Part shown: in pieces, positions 27,473-35,262 of the stretch
Layout of the letters: each line of letters begins with the position of its first letter
Position numbering within the stretch: position 1 is the first letter of the stretch
Assembly: GCA_902762375.1 (NCBI GenBank)
Contig: CACWNY010000004.1
Coordinates: 62,001 to 126,000, forward strand
Reading direction: 5' to 3'
DNA length: 64,000 bases
From: an uncultured Ruminococcus sp.
GTDB taxonomy: Bacteria; Bacillota; Clostridia; Oscillospirales; Acutalibacteraceae
Notes under the pieces: generated by a model
Database searches by the model: none
Told to the model about the DNA's origin: nothing
Seen by the model: only the letters and a program-made list of their open reading frames with translations
Translations under genes and position numbers: made by a program

Positions 27473-30400
27473 ACTTACTTTCAGGCAACGCAGGAAAAGA
27501 TTTGGAAATGAAGCAACTGATGTTGGACTCTCTTGCACAGGGATTATCCTCGACAGAAATGGAAACGGCTGAAAAATTCTTTGATTTTTCCAAAGAAATG
27601 AATATCAGCTTACTTGACGGTTTGACATTCAGAGAAACAAAGTTTTTCCGAACAGACAAAATACAGAATGTTTTGCGGTCACTCGTTTATTATCATAAAA
27701 GTTCCGAAACTAATTTTAAATATGCTGATAGATACATATTATTTTTGGATAAGATTTTCTGTAATTATATGTTTCCACTATTTACCAATTATTTTTATTA
27801 CAGCAGTGCAAATGGACTTGATGGAGTTTTATTTGGGGAATATATTCTTCACGCTCTTGAACAGTGTTACAGTAAAGAAGAAATTGAGAAAAAGACGCTT
27901 TCATATCACATAGAAGTGACTTTTAATGCACATACCAACAATTTTTACTATTCGCCACAGTTTGTCAAAACGGCACAGGAAAGACCCGAAGTTTTACTTG
28001 ATGTCGCCGATAATTACTGTTACGGCAACAGTTCAAAGGCGAAAATGAGTGTCTATGCGTTGTTGTTGGCTTATGACAACGGCACATTATCCCGAAGTGA
28101 CATTACAAAAATGGAAGAGTATCTTTATGGCAAAATCAAAGAAGCATCGTTTTTCACCAAAAATGATGTAGCTATGACATTAGCGTTTCTGTCTGTTCGT
28201 GATAAAGAGAAACTTTCCATTAAAGAGAAAATTTATTCCGCTATTGCCCACGACAGCAACGACAAAATCAGAAAATATCTTACCGAAAACATCAAAGGTA
28301 ATGAACATAAATTTGTACGGGCATTATTTTACAAATTACCACAGGATTATCTTAGCGACCATATCGAAAAGCTGTTTTCTGTTATTGGTAACGATAAAGA
28401 AGCTATTTTCAGATGTACGAAAACAAGTATATTGCACGCTTTTATGGGAAATTACAGCAATCCAAAAACCAACGCTGATATTGTCTTGCGTTATATCTGT
28501 AAACATTATCCTGAACAGTTTGCAAAGGCAATGAAATCCGAAGATGAAATTATGGATTCTTATATTTCTCATCTATGGGATAAGCACGCTTTTCAATATT
28601 ACGGCGATATGTACGAAATAGCAGAAAAAGAAAATCCGCAGTTAATCAGTGACTATCATCTTAATTTAGATGAAGATATTTTGAACTTTGTTATTTCATC
28701 CGAAAAGAAATTGTCAGATGTTGCACAGAAAGAAATAGGAGAGTATCTCAGCAGTAAAGCAGACATTTCCGTTTTAGAACCCTATTTTAATCATCTTGCA
28801 AAAAATTATCATCACGATAATTACAATTTGGATTCCGCTAACAGACTTGTTCGTTTTTATATGAAGATAAATTCCAATTTTAAAAACCGTTACTATGCCT
28901 TGAAAGTATTGCAATATCCTGAAAAAATAGTTGCTCTTATGCGTTGGGATAATGAAAAAAATGAAGCATTTGACAATGTGGTAAAAGCATTACTCACTGA
29001 AAAAATCCCTGTGGAATATCAGTTTAATTTTTATGATATTTTCTATAACGATTACAATATTGATAAACCCAAAGTAGAAAAAATCATCACCAACGGAATG
29101 GTAGCCTATCATAAGAGTTACGGTGCAGATTATGATAATTATTGTCCTACCGGCAGTGTACTGGCAAGAAAAACCTATGTGATGTATCTCGGACAAACCA
29201 ATACAGACGGCTGTAACAATGAGAAAATTTTGGCATTATGCGGTGACACATCAAAAGAAGTCAAAAAAGCGTTGTTGTATGTGATGTCGCAGGATAAATC
29301 TTTTGAAAGTGCTATCAAAGAAATGCTCACCGCCAAAAAAATTGCGATAAGAGAATTAGCGGTAGATGTGTTAGAAAGTTGGGGTACTGACAATTACGAA
29401 GATTTGCTGAATGACGCACTCCAAAACGAAAAAAGTGTAAAATTAGCAGATAAAATCAGAGCATTGTTATCCATTGAAAAAAGTGATGAGGACGAACAAG
29501 ATGATTCTTGGGTAGAGGATTTCATTAAAGACTATCTCAGAGGTGGAAAAATCAACAAAGTGTTATGGTTGTATCAAACGCCGAACAAAGAAGTTCATTT
29601 CAAAGACGGAACAGTTTCCGATGAACGCTATTTAAAATCCACTTTGGTAAATTATGCGGATATGCAACAAAACGGAAAATTTTATGTCAATCCCTATGTA
29701 CAGTCAATGACAGAAAAACTTGTGGAAAGTGAACTAAATGCTTTTGCAGCAGATATTTTTTCCAAATGGCTTGCTGACGGGGCAGACACAAAAAAGAAAT
29801 GGGTATTGTATTATTCATCAGTCCACGGCGGAAATGCGATGGTCGATATATTGTTGAAAAATATCAAAACGTGGGCAGAGAATATGCGTGGAGCAATAGC
29901 GGCAGAGGCGGTAAAAGCGTTGGCAATGCAGGGCAGTTCGTATGCGTTGATGTCGGTTGACAATATGGCACACAAATTCAAACAGAAACAGGTAAGAAAT
30001 GCGGCGGTACAGGCTTTGGAAAATGTCGCAGAACAGTTAGGCATTACCGCCGACGAACTGGGCGACAGAATTGTCCCCGATTTGGGATTTAACGAGAATA
30101 TGGAAAGAATTTTCGATTACGGTACAAGAAAGTTCAAGGTTTATCTTACACCAAGTCTGGAACTTGAAGTATTCGATGAAAAAGACAAAAAATTAAAAAC
30201 CATTCCCGCACCGTCCAAAAAAGACGATGAAGAAACGGCTAAGCAATCCAACGCAGAATTTAAGCAGATGAAGAAGCAACTTAAAAATGTCATTTCCATA
30301 CAGAAAGCACGGCTGGAAACGGCTTTACTGGCAGACAGACGCTGGAACAAAGATGACTGGGAAAAACTTTTCGTCAAAAATCCCGTCATGCACAGTTTTG

Positions 30401-31068
30401 CGATAGGTTTAATATGGTGTGCTTACAGTACAGAGAATGATTATCTGGGAACATTTCGCTATATGGAAGATGGTTCATTCAATACAGCAGATGAAGATGA
30501 ATTTGAACTGGAAGAAAACTGTACGATAGGACTTGTACACCCGATTGATTTGGATACGGAAACGCTTGAACAGTGGAAAGAACAGCTTTCGGATTACGAA
30601 ATCACACAGCCGATTGAACAACTTGACAGAAAGGTTTACAAAGTAGATGATAAGGAGGTTGGAAAATTAGATTTGGCAAGATTTAATGGCAGAGAAGTCA
30701 ACGGAATGTCGCTTTTGGGAAGAACATCAAAGGCAGGCTGGTATAAAGGTTCAGTGCAAGACGGTGGCGGATTTAATACATTCTACCGTGAAGATGTAAC
30801 GAAAAGAATTAAAACAGGTGGAAAGGTGCAGTTAATCGGAAATGCAGTAGAACTGACTTTTGAAGGAATGTATGTTGGCGGAGAAAATGAAGATGTTAAA
30901 ATTGAAAATGCCAGATTTTACCAACCAGGAACAGTGGAAAGAGGAAGTTACTGTTACGATGAAGTTACAGACGAAAAAGCCATTGCACTGGATAAGGTTA
31001 ATCCCAGATATTTCAGTGAGATAGTCAATCAACTTGAAATGATTACCAAAGAAACGAACAGTGATTAA
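27469..31068 (+). CDS. DUF4132 (MolR/YehI family) protein with HEAT-like repeats
   Basis: A 1199-aa cytoplasmic protein, the largest in the window. The N-terminal two thirds are alpha-helical with HEAT-like stretches (for example AIAAEAVKALAMQGSSYAL). The C-terminal part from about residue 960 is the DUF4132 domain, containing RRWNKDDWEKLFVKNPVMHS, FAIGLIWCAY and the LVHPIDLDTETLEQW stretch. E. coli YehI is a relative of this family; older reports linked MolR to molybdate but no mechanism is agreed. Translationally coupled to the SWIM gene and followed 17 bases later by a nuclease-like gene. Confidence 0.8.
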   Translation: MNLLSGNAGKDLEMKQLMLDSLAQGLSSTEMETAEKFFDFSKEMNISLLDGLTFRETKFFRTDKIQNVLRSLVYYHKSSETNFKYADRYILFLDKIFCNYMFPLFTNYFYYSSANGLDGVLFGEYILHALEQCYSKEEIEKKTLSYHIEVTFNAHTNNFYYSPQFVKTAQERPEVLLDVADNYCYGNSSKAKMSVYALLLAYDNGTLSRSDITKMEEYLYGKIKEASFFTKNDVAMTLAFLSVRDKEKLSIKEKIYSAIAHDSNDKIRKYLTENIKGNEHKFVRALFYKLPQDYLSDHIEKLFSVIGNDKEAIFRCTKTSILHAFMGNYSNPKTNADIVLRYICKHYPEQFAKAMKSEDEIMDSYISHLWDKHAFQYYGDMYEIAEKENPQLISDYHLNLDEDILNFVISSEKKLSDVAQKEIGEYLSSKADISVLEPYFNHLAKNYHHDNYNLDSANRLVRFYMKINSNFKNRYYALKVLQYPEKIVALMRWDNEKNEAFDNVVKALLTEKIPVEYQFNFYDIFYNDYNIDKPKVEKIITNGMVAYHKSYGADYDNYCPTGSVLARKTYVMYLGQTNTDGCNNEKILALCGDTSKEVKKALLYVMSQDKSFESAIKEMLTAKKIAIRELAVDVLESWGTDNYEDLLNDALQNEKSVKLADKIRALLSIEKSDEDEQDDSWVEDFIKDYLRGGKINKVLWLYQTPNKEVHFKDGTVSDERYLKSTLVNYADMQQNGKFYVNPYVQSMTEKLVESELNAFAADIFSKWLADGADTKKKWVLYYSSVHGGNAMVDILLKNIKTWAENMRGAIAAEAVKALAMQGSSYALMSVDNMAHKFKQKQVRNAAVQALENVAEQLGITADELGDRIVPDLGFNENMERIFDYGTRKFKVYLTPSLELEVFDEKDKKLKTIPAPSKKDDEETAKQSNAEFKQMKKQLKNVISIQKARLETALLADRRWNKDDWEKLFVKNPVMHSFAIGLIWCAYSTENDYLGTFRYMEDGSFNTADEDEFELEENCTIGLVHPIDLDTETLEQWKEQLSDYEITQPIEQLDRKVYKVDDKEVGKLDLARFNGREVNGMSLLGRTSKAGWYKGSVQDGGGFNTFYREDVTKRIKTGGKVQLIGNAVELTFEGMYVGGENEDVKIENARFYQPGTVERGSYCYDEVTDEKAIALDKVNPRYFSEIVNQLEMITKETNSD

Positions 31069-31085
31069 CAGAAAGGAAAAACCAT

Positions 31086-31640
31086 ATGTATGATTACGAT
31101 GAGTATGTCATGAAATTCTGGGATAAATTTACGAAAGTTGTAGTCAGACCTGAGAGGGTCAGAAAGATTGAAGAACACTTACCGATTTTGCTTGCCGCCA
31201 AAAAGAAAGAAAAGTTGCATCAGATAGATGACGGTCAGGAATATAAACGACACATGACAGGCTATCTTGGAGAAGCGGCAGTTGAACAGCTTTTAGGGGT
31301 TAGAATTACCAACTGGAGTATAGGAAATTCCGTCAATTACAACACGCCTGATATACAAGGTTATCGTATAGGGATAAAGACGGCTGAAAAAGGGAATTTT
31401 CATACAATTTTCAAGCACAACGATTATCCGCAGATTATGTGTATCAGAGATATGTCTACATCTAATGAGATTATGATTTGCGGATTGGCGACATCACGGG
31501 TACTGAACACTTATCAGGACACAAGTCTGATAAAGAACCCGAAATTAGCTGCTCGTGGAGTAAAGACAGGATTTTACGGATATGAATATCTCATACCCGT
31601 AAAATCCATCAGTGATATTTCCCGCTACAGAAGACGCTGA
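31086..31640 (+). CDS. Unknown protein, possible PD-(D/E)XK nuclease fold
   Basis: 184 aa, cytoplasmic. After a helical N-terminus comes GYLGEAAVEQLLG (E63), then NYNTPDIQGYRIGIKTAEKG with D89 and K98, followed by strands. This order, Glu in a helix, PD, then xK on the next strand, resembles the PD-(D/E)XK superfamily. The second acidic residue of the motif is Gly96 here, so activity is uncertain. It follows the DUF4132 gene by 17 bases and is probably cotranscribed with it. The family assignment is inference from motif order only. Confidence 0.6.
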   Translation: MYDYDEYVMKFWDKFTKVVVRPERVRKIEEHLPILLAAKKKEKLHQIDDGQEYKRHMTGYLGEAAVEQLLGVRITNWSIGNSVNYNTPDIQGYRIGIKTAEKGNFHTIFKHNDYPQIMCIRDMSTSNEIMICGLATSRVLNTYQDTSLIKNPKLAARGVKTGFYGYEYLIPVKSISDISRYRRR

Positions 31641-31665
31641 GTTTAAGGGCTTTGTCCGTTTTAAG

Positions 31666-31790
31666 CAATGTCATCAACTTAAGAAAAAAGTCTTTTAGAA
31701 ATAATATATTGCTGTCATTCTGAGAAGCGAAAGCGACGAAGAATCCTATTAAGATTCCTCACTGCGTTCGGAATGACAACCTTAAGTTGA
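31666..31790. mobile_element. MITE-like element, copy 1 (right end eroded)
   Basis: Starts with the 18-base inverted end CAATGTCATCAACTTAAG (31666-31683) and ends with the first 10 bases of its complement (CTTAAGTTGA, 31781-31790). The interior has a hairpin of TCATTCTGAGAAGCGAAAGC type. It is the same element as the complete copy at 53776-53929, in opposite orientation. TTTAAG flanks both sides (31660-31665 and 31791-31796). No coding capacity. Confidence 0.75.
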
Positions 31791-31812
31791 TTTAAGTTTT
31801 GTTACAATGGGT

Positions 31813-32322
31813 TTAGTATTCTATACCTCGTCTGGCTTTCATACCGTCATCATGGGGGTGTTTGACTTTAGTGATGATGGACACATAGTCCGCATAGGCG
31901 ATAATACTTTTGTCTACGGAATGTCCCGTCAAAATTAAATCCTTTTCTTTAGGAAACTCGTCAATCAGTTTTCGGATATCCGACAAGGTGATAAATCCTA
32001 CATCTACCGCCGAAAAGATTTCATCTGCGATGACCATATCATATTTATTGAAGTTTCTCAACAGATAGCGGTATAATTCCACAGCGTCCTTTTTGAACTG
32101 CATATGTTCTTCAGGAGTTGTGTCAAAGATAAATTTCAGTTTTTGAGGAAGTTTTGGCATTTTCACGCTGGGTATACATTCCAGTATGCGTCTTTCTCCG
32201 CTGATATCACTTTTCAGAAACTGTGTAAACAATACCGTTTTTCCCGTACCGCTGGCTCTTATAGCCAATCCCACTGCTGCTGTTGTTTTTCCTTTTCCGT
32301 CACCGTAATAAATGTGAACCAT
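31813..32322 (-). CDS. Cob(I)alamin/corrinoid adenosyltransferase, CobO/BtuR type
   Basis: 169 aa. Adenosylates cob(I)alamin or cobyrinate with ATP to form adenosyl-cobamides. The N-terminal P-loop GDGKGKTTAAVGLAIRASG (Walker A near residues 7-14) is diagnostic of the BtuR/CobA class. MVIADEIFSAVDVGFI and DLILTGHSVDKSI also fit. It stands alone, without other cobalamin genes nearby, so it probably serves salvage; that is inference. Divergent from the 34-aa peptide gene. Confidence 0.9.
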   Translation of the reverse strand: MVHIYYGDGKGKTTAAVGLAIRASGTGKTVLFTQFLKSDISGERRILECIPSVKMPKLPQKLKFIFDTTPEEHMQFKKDAVELYRYLLRNFNKYDMVIADEIFSAVDVGFITLSDIRKLIDEFPKEKDLILTGHSVDKSIIAYADYVSIITKVKHPHDDGMKARRGIEY

Positions 32323-32373
32323 AGCCAGACACTTCCTTTTTTCGGATTATTCCTTTTTTCGGCAATCTTCCTG

Positions 32374-32402
32374 TTGAATTTACATTGGTTTTATACTATA
32401 AT
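32374..32402 (+). promoter_or_regulatory. Promoter of the 34-aa membrane peptide gene
   Basis: TTGAAT (32374-32379), 17-base spacer, TATAAT (32397-32402), 39 bases before the ATG. Confidence 0.65.
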
Positions 32403-32441
32403 TGATTTATGACATCAATATTAACGCAAAGAGGTGATAGT

Positions 32442-32546
32442 ATGAACTATAATAAAAAGCAGAAACTTTTTGTGAGAATTGTTGCGATTGTTTGTGCGGT
32501 GCTTATCATTGGTTCAGTGATATTGTCCGCTGTTGTTTATCAGTAA
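32442..32546 (+). CDS. 34-residue single-span membrane peptide
   Basis: Read directly from the sequence: a basic start (MNYNKKQKLFVR), then one hydrophobic helix of about 20 residues (IVAIVCAVLIIGSVILSAVV) and the end YQ. The ribosome site AGAGGTGATAG is excellent, a promoter lies upstream and a strong terminator follows 10 bases after the stop, so a real transcript is very likely. The layout (short basic N-terminus plus one helix) resembles DUF4044 or Prli42-like peptides of Firmicutes; I cannot confirm membership. Function unknown. Confidence 0.7.
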   Translation: MNYNKKQKLFVRIVAIVCAVLIIGSVILSAVVYQ

Positions 32547-32555
32547 ATCTGACAG

Positions 32556-32597
32556 ACAGACTGATTTGTCTATTCATAAACAAATCGGTCTGTTTTA
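32556..32597 (+). terminator. Terminator of the 34-aa peptide gene
   Basis: Stem of 14 pairs with one G-T (32556-32569 with 32580-32593) followed by TTTTAT. It may also serve the convergent minus-strand gene. Confidence 0.8.
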
Positions 32598-32600
32598 TGT

Positions 32601-32816
32601 TCAGAGTTCAAAATCTTTGGGATTGAATTTCGGTAAATTCGGCATAGTTTTTGGCACTCTCATCAAAGGGTTATAGCTGAAGTCTGCACATTTGCCGTCT
32701 GTAACAGTTTTGTTGCGTGTGCAGATAAAGATATCGTTGACGGGTTGTGCATGATGACAGTATTCACAGCTTACCTCAATGTTGTTTCCGAAAAGTTTCT
32801 TTCCGAAAATCCCCAT
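32601..32816 (-). CDS. Small four-cysteine protein, zinc-ribbon-like
   Basis: 71 aa. The cysteines fall as CEYCHHAQPV, then FIC and GKC, in a C-x2-C...C...C pattern that could hold zinc. The C-terminal YNPLMRVPKTMP followed by LPKFNPKDF is a stretch I associate with a widespread clostridial hypothetical family. No known function. Ribosome site CAGGAAGTG, ATG start. Convergent with the 34-aa peptide gene. Confidence 0.65.
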   Translation of the reverse strand: MGIFGKKLFGNNIEVSCEYCHHAQPVNDIFICTRNKTVTDGKCADFSYNPLMRVPKTMPNLPKFNPKDFEL

Positions 32817-32916
32817 AAAAAATCACTTCCTGTTGTTTGTTGCAGAATAACTACTGTTATTATAACACTTTCAACATGACAATGTAAAGATTAAAGTACT
32901 TACGGAGGTCAATTCT

Positions 32917-33759
32917 ATGAATTTACCCGCTTTTAGCAGTAAAGTTATGCACCTGAATGTCAATAAAGAAGTTCCGTTTCTTACCTATGATGTACTTTCG
33001 GAAATTCCTTTTATTACCCATGCTTTTTCGACCCGTCTGGGAGGGGTAAGCAAAGGAGAATTTTCCACGATGAATTTTGCATTTAATCTGGGAGATAATC
33101 CTGATGATGTACTGGAAAATTACAGACGCTTTTGTAAGGCAGTTGGTTTGGATTTTGATACACTGGTTGCTTCTTCACAGGACCATCATACTTTTGTGAG
33201 AAAAGTCACCCATGAAAATTACGGCATTGGTATCACCAGACCAAAAGATATACAAAGTGTAGATGCTCTTGTTACTGATGAACCTGATGTCACTTTGGTG
33301 ACTTATTATGCAGATTGTACACCGCTTTTTTTTGTAGATACTGCCAGAAAAGTAATAGCACTTGCTCATGGTGGTTGGCGTGGAACGGTAGGGTGTATTG
33401 CTGAAAAGGTAATTGATACGATGAAGCATGACTATGGTTGTCAGGCAGAAAATATCATCTGTTGTATAGGACCTGCCATTTCGAGATGTTGTTATGAGGT
33501 AGATAAATCTTGTTATGAACAGTTTGTGGGAATGGAGAATATCTGTATAGAAAAAATTGCCTTTCCGACAGAAAATGACAAATACAGGATTGATTTATTG
33601 GAAACCAACCGACAGGTAATTCTATCCTGTGGAGTACCCGAAGAAAACATTACGGTCAGTGATATCTGTACGAAATGCAACAGTGAATTACTCTGGTCAC
33701 ACCGTGCTACAAAGGGTCATCGTGGAACGATGTGTGCTTTTTTGTGTATGAAAGGGTAA
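32917..33759 (+). CDS. pgeF: PgeF / YfiH laccase-domain protein
   Basis: 280 aa. The family has purine nucleoside phosphorylase and adenosine deaminase activity in some members, and E. coli YfiH edits peptidoglycan precursors containing L-Ser. Motifs are THAFSTRLGGVSKGEFSTMN, SQDHHTF (H90, H91), YYADCTPLFF (C134), LAHGGWRGTVG (H151), CIGPAISRCCYEVD and RATKGHRGTMCAF, so the metal-binding His/Cys set is complete. Strong ribosome site ACGGAGG. The next lipoprotein gene starts seven bases after its stop. Confidence 0.9.
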   Translation: MNLPAFSSKVMHLNVNKEVPFLTYDVLSEIPFITHAFSTRLGGVSKGEFSTMNFAFNLGDNPDDVLENYRRFCKAVGLDFDTLVASSQDHHTFVRKVTHENYGIGITRPKDIQSVDALVTDEPDVTLVTYYADCTPLFFVDTARKVIALAHGGWRGTVGCIAEKVIDTMKHDYGCQAENIICCIGPAISRCCYEVDKSCYEQFVGMENICIEKIAFPTENDKYRIDLLETNRQVILSCGVPEENITVSDICTKCNSELLWSHRATKGHRGTMCAFLCMKG

Positions 33760-33765
33760 GCATAT

Positions 33766-34278
33766 ATGAAAAAATCGTCTGTTTTTACATTGACTTGTAC
33801 TTTATTATTGACAGTATTTCTTTTTGCTTGTGACAAAGAACCGTTGTCGAACACGCAACAACCAACAGAAAATACCATTGCTTCTGAACATTATGAGTTT
33901 GCTGACACTTCAGCACCGTCTGAAAATCAATCAGCACCGAAGAAAGCCTCTGAACTGACAATAGCAGACTTTAAAGGAGAATGGTTACCACTTATAGCAA
34001 CTTGTGTAGCGGACAGTCAAGAGATTGCGTTAAGTGAGGCGTTCAAAACGATTGACAATGAAAAGGATATTTTGCTTTCTATTGACGAAAAGGGTAATTT
34101 TACCTTAAAAATCGGTAAAACTGTCAAAGAGGGGAAGTTTACTATAAGCGATTATAATCTATTGGTTACTTATAGTGACAGTTCTCCCGATACATTTCTG
34201 TATATTCCCGATTACAGAAATTATCAGACGATTAAAATGCAGGCTGACAATTATTATATTTATTTTTACAATAGTTAA
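33766..34278 (+). CDS. Small lipoprotein of unknown function
   Basis: 170 aa. Signal peptide with lipobox LFAC. A Ser/Thr/Pro linker (residues about 24-60) leads to a domain starting IADFKGEWLPLIATC, followed by a beta-rich stretch (DILLSIDEKGNFTLKIGK). The domain resembles the barrel-like domain of the lipoprotein at 3027 in layout (short GEW entry, alternating strands), possibly a related lipocalin-like fold. Its ribosome site lies within the last codons of pgeF, so they are probably cotranscribed. Confidence 0.72.
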   Translation: MKKSSVFTLTCTLLLTVFLFACDKEPLSNTQQPTENTIASEHYEFADTSAPSENQSAPKKASELTIADFKGEWLPLIATCVADSQEIALSEAFKTIDNEKDILLSIDEKGNFTLKIGKTVKEGKFTISDYNLLVTYSDSSPDTFLYIPDYRNYQTIKMQADNYYIYFYNS

Positions 34279-34290
34279 TGGGTGTCGGTT

Positions 34291-35202
34291 ATGAAAAAAG
34301 GAAAATTAATAAAAATCATTATTGCTCATATTCAGAATTATCTTGACAAAAATGATAAAGACCATGTTCCCATGATAGCAGGACAAGCAGCTTTTTTTGT
34401 TTTATTGGCGGCGATACCGTTTCTGGTATTTGCATTTTCGTTGCTGACGGCTATGGGGATTTCTCAGGATATTCTCATGCGATATTATGCTGAACTGGAA
34501 GAAGCGTTCAATCTGGGTCAATATTTACAGACCATTGTTGACGAAACCTATATCAAATCTATGGAAATTGCTTTTACGACAATATTTATTACATTATGGT
34601 CAGCAGGCAACGGTGTTTTTGCCATCACGCAGGGAATTGATATTATTTACGGTATTAAAGATACCCGAAACTGGATAATCAAGCGACTGGTAGCTACTGT
34701 GCATACACTTTTCTTGTTGGTGGTATTGGTAGTATTGCCATTACTGTTATTTTTGTTTGATTTATTGAACCATTTTGTTATGCCACACATGAACTCTTTA
34801 CCATTTGCTGTACAGATTGTTTTCAGTATACGATATTTATTGTTTTTTGTATTGTTGGTGATAGCGATTTCTCTGGGGTTGAAATTTTATCTGAAAAGTC
34901 GGGTTTCCAAACCTTATCTTGCCAAATTCAAAATGCAGTTGCCCGGAGCGGTAATAACGGCATTAGGGTGTATTACCATTTCTAAAGTGATGAATATTTA
35001 TATTGAAACTTTCAATGGCTTTTCACTTTACGGAAGTCTGACTTATCTTGCAGGAATGATGTTTGCGGTATATTTTACGCTGTATATATTCTTGTGTGGG
35101 GTACAGATAAATTATGTGTATTGTGACAGAATTTATCTTTTCTTTTCCAAAAAAGTTTTATTCCAAAAAGACCATATAAGACTTTCCAAACGAAAACGGT
35201 AA
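34291..35202 (+). CDS. YihY/BrkB family membrane protein
   Basis: About 303 aa, six membrane helices. The family (formerly called RNase BN) has no settled function. Typical features are MIAGQAAFFVLLAAIPFLV at residues about 25-45, the SAGNGVFAITQGIDIIYG stretch and the late SLYGSLTYLAGMMFAVYFTL. I chose the ATG at 34291 over a GTG at 34282, with GGGTG upstream. Ends at a bidirectional terminator. Confidence 0.88.
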   Translation: MKKGKLIKIIIAHIQNYLDKNDKDHVPMIAGQAAFFVLLAAIPFLVFAFSLLTAMGISQDILMRYYAELEEAFNLGQYLQTIVDETYIKSMEIAFTTIFITLWSAGNGVFAITQGIDIIYGIKDTRNWIIKRLVATVHTLFLLVVLVVLPLLLFLFDLLNHFVMPHMNSLPFAVQIVFSIRYLLFFVLLVIAISLGLKFYLKSRVSKPYLAKFKMQLPGAVITALGCITISKVMNIYIETFNGFSLYGSLTYLAGMMFAVYFTLYIFLCGVQINYVYCDRIYLFFSKKVLFQKDHIRLSKRKR

Positions 35203-35220
35203 TATACAGAAAAAAACATC

Positions 35221-35252
35221 AAAGGCGGTATACATTGTATACCGCCTTTATC
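35221..35252. terminator. Bidirectional terminator
   Basis: Near-perfect stem AAAGGCGGTATAC with its complement (35221-35249), A-rich before and T-containing after. It separates the convergent YihY and surface protein genes. Confidence 0.8.
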
Positions 35253-35262
35253 AAAAAGAGTA

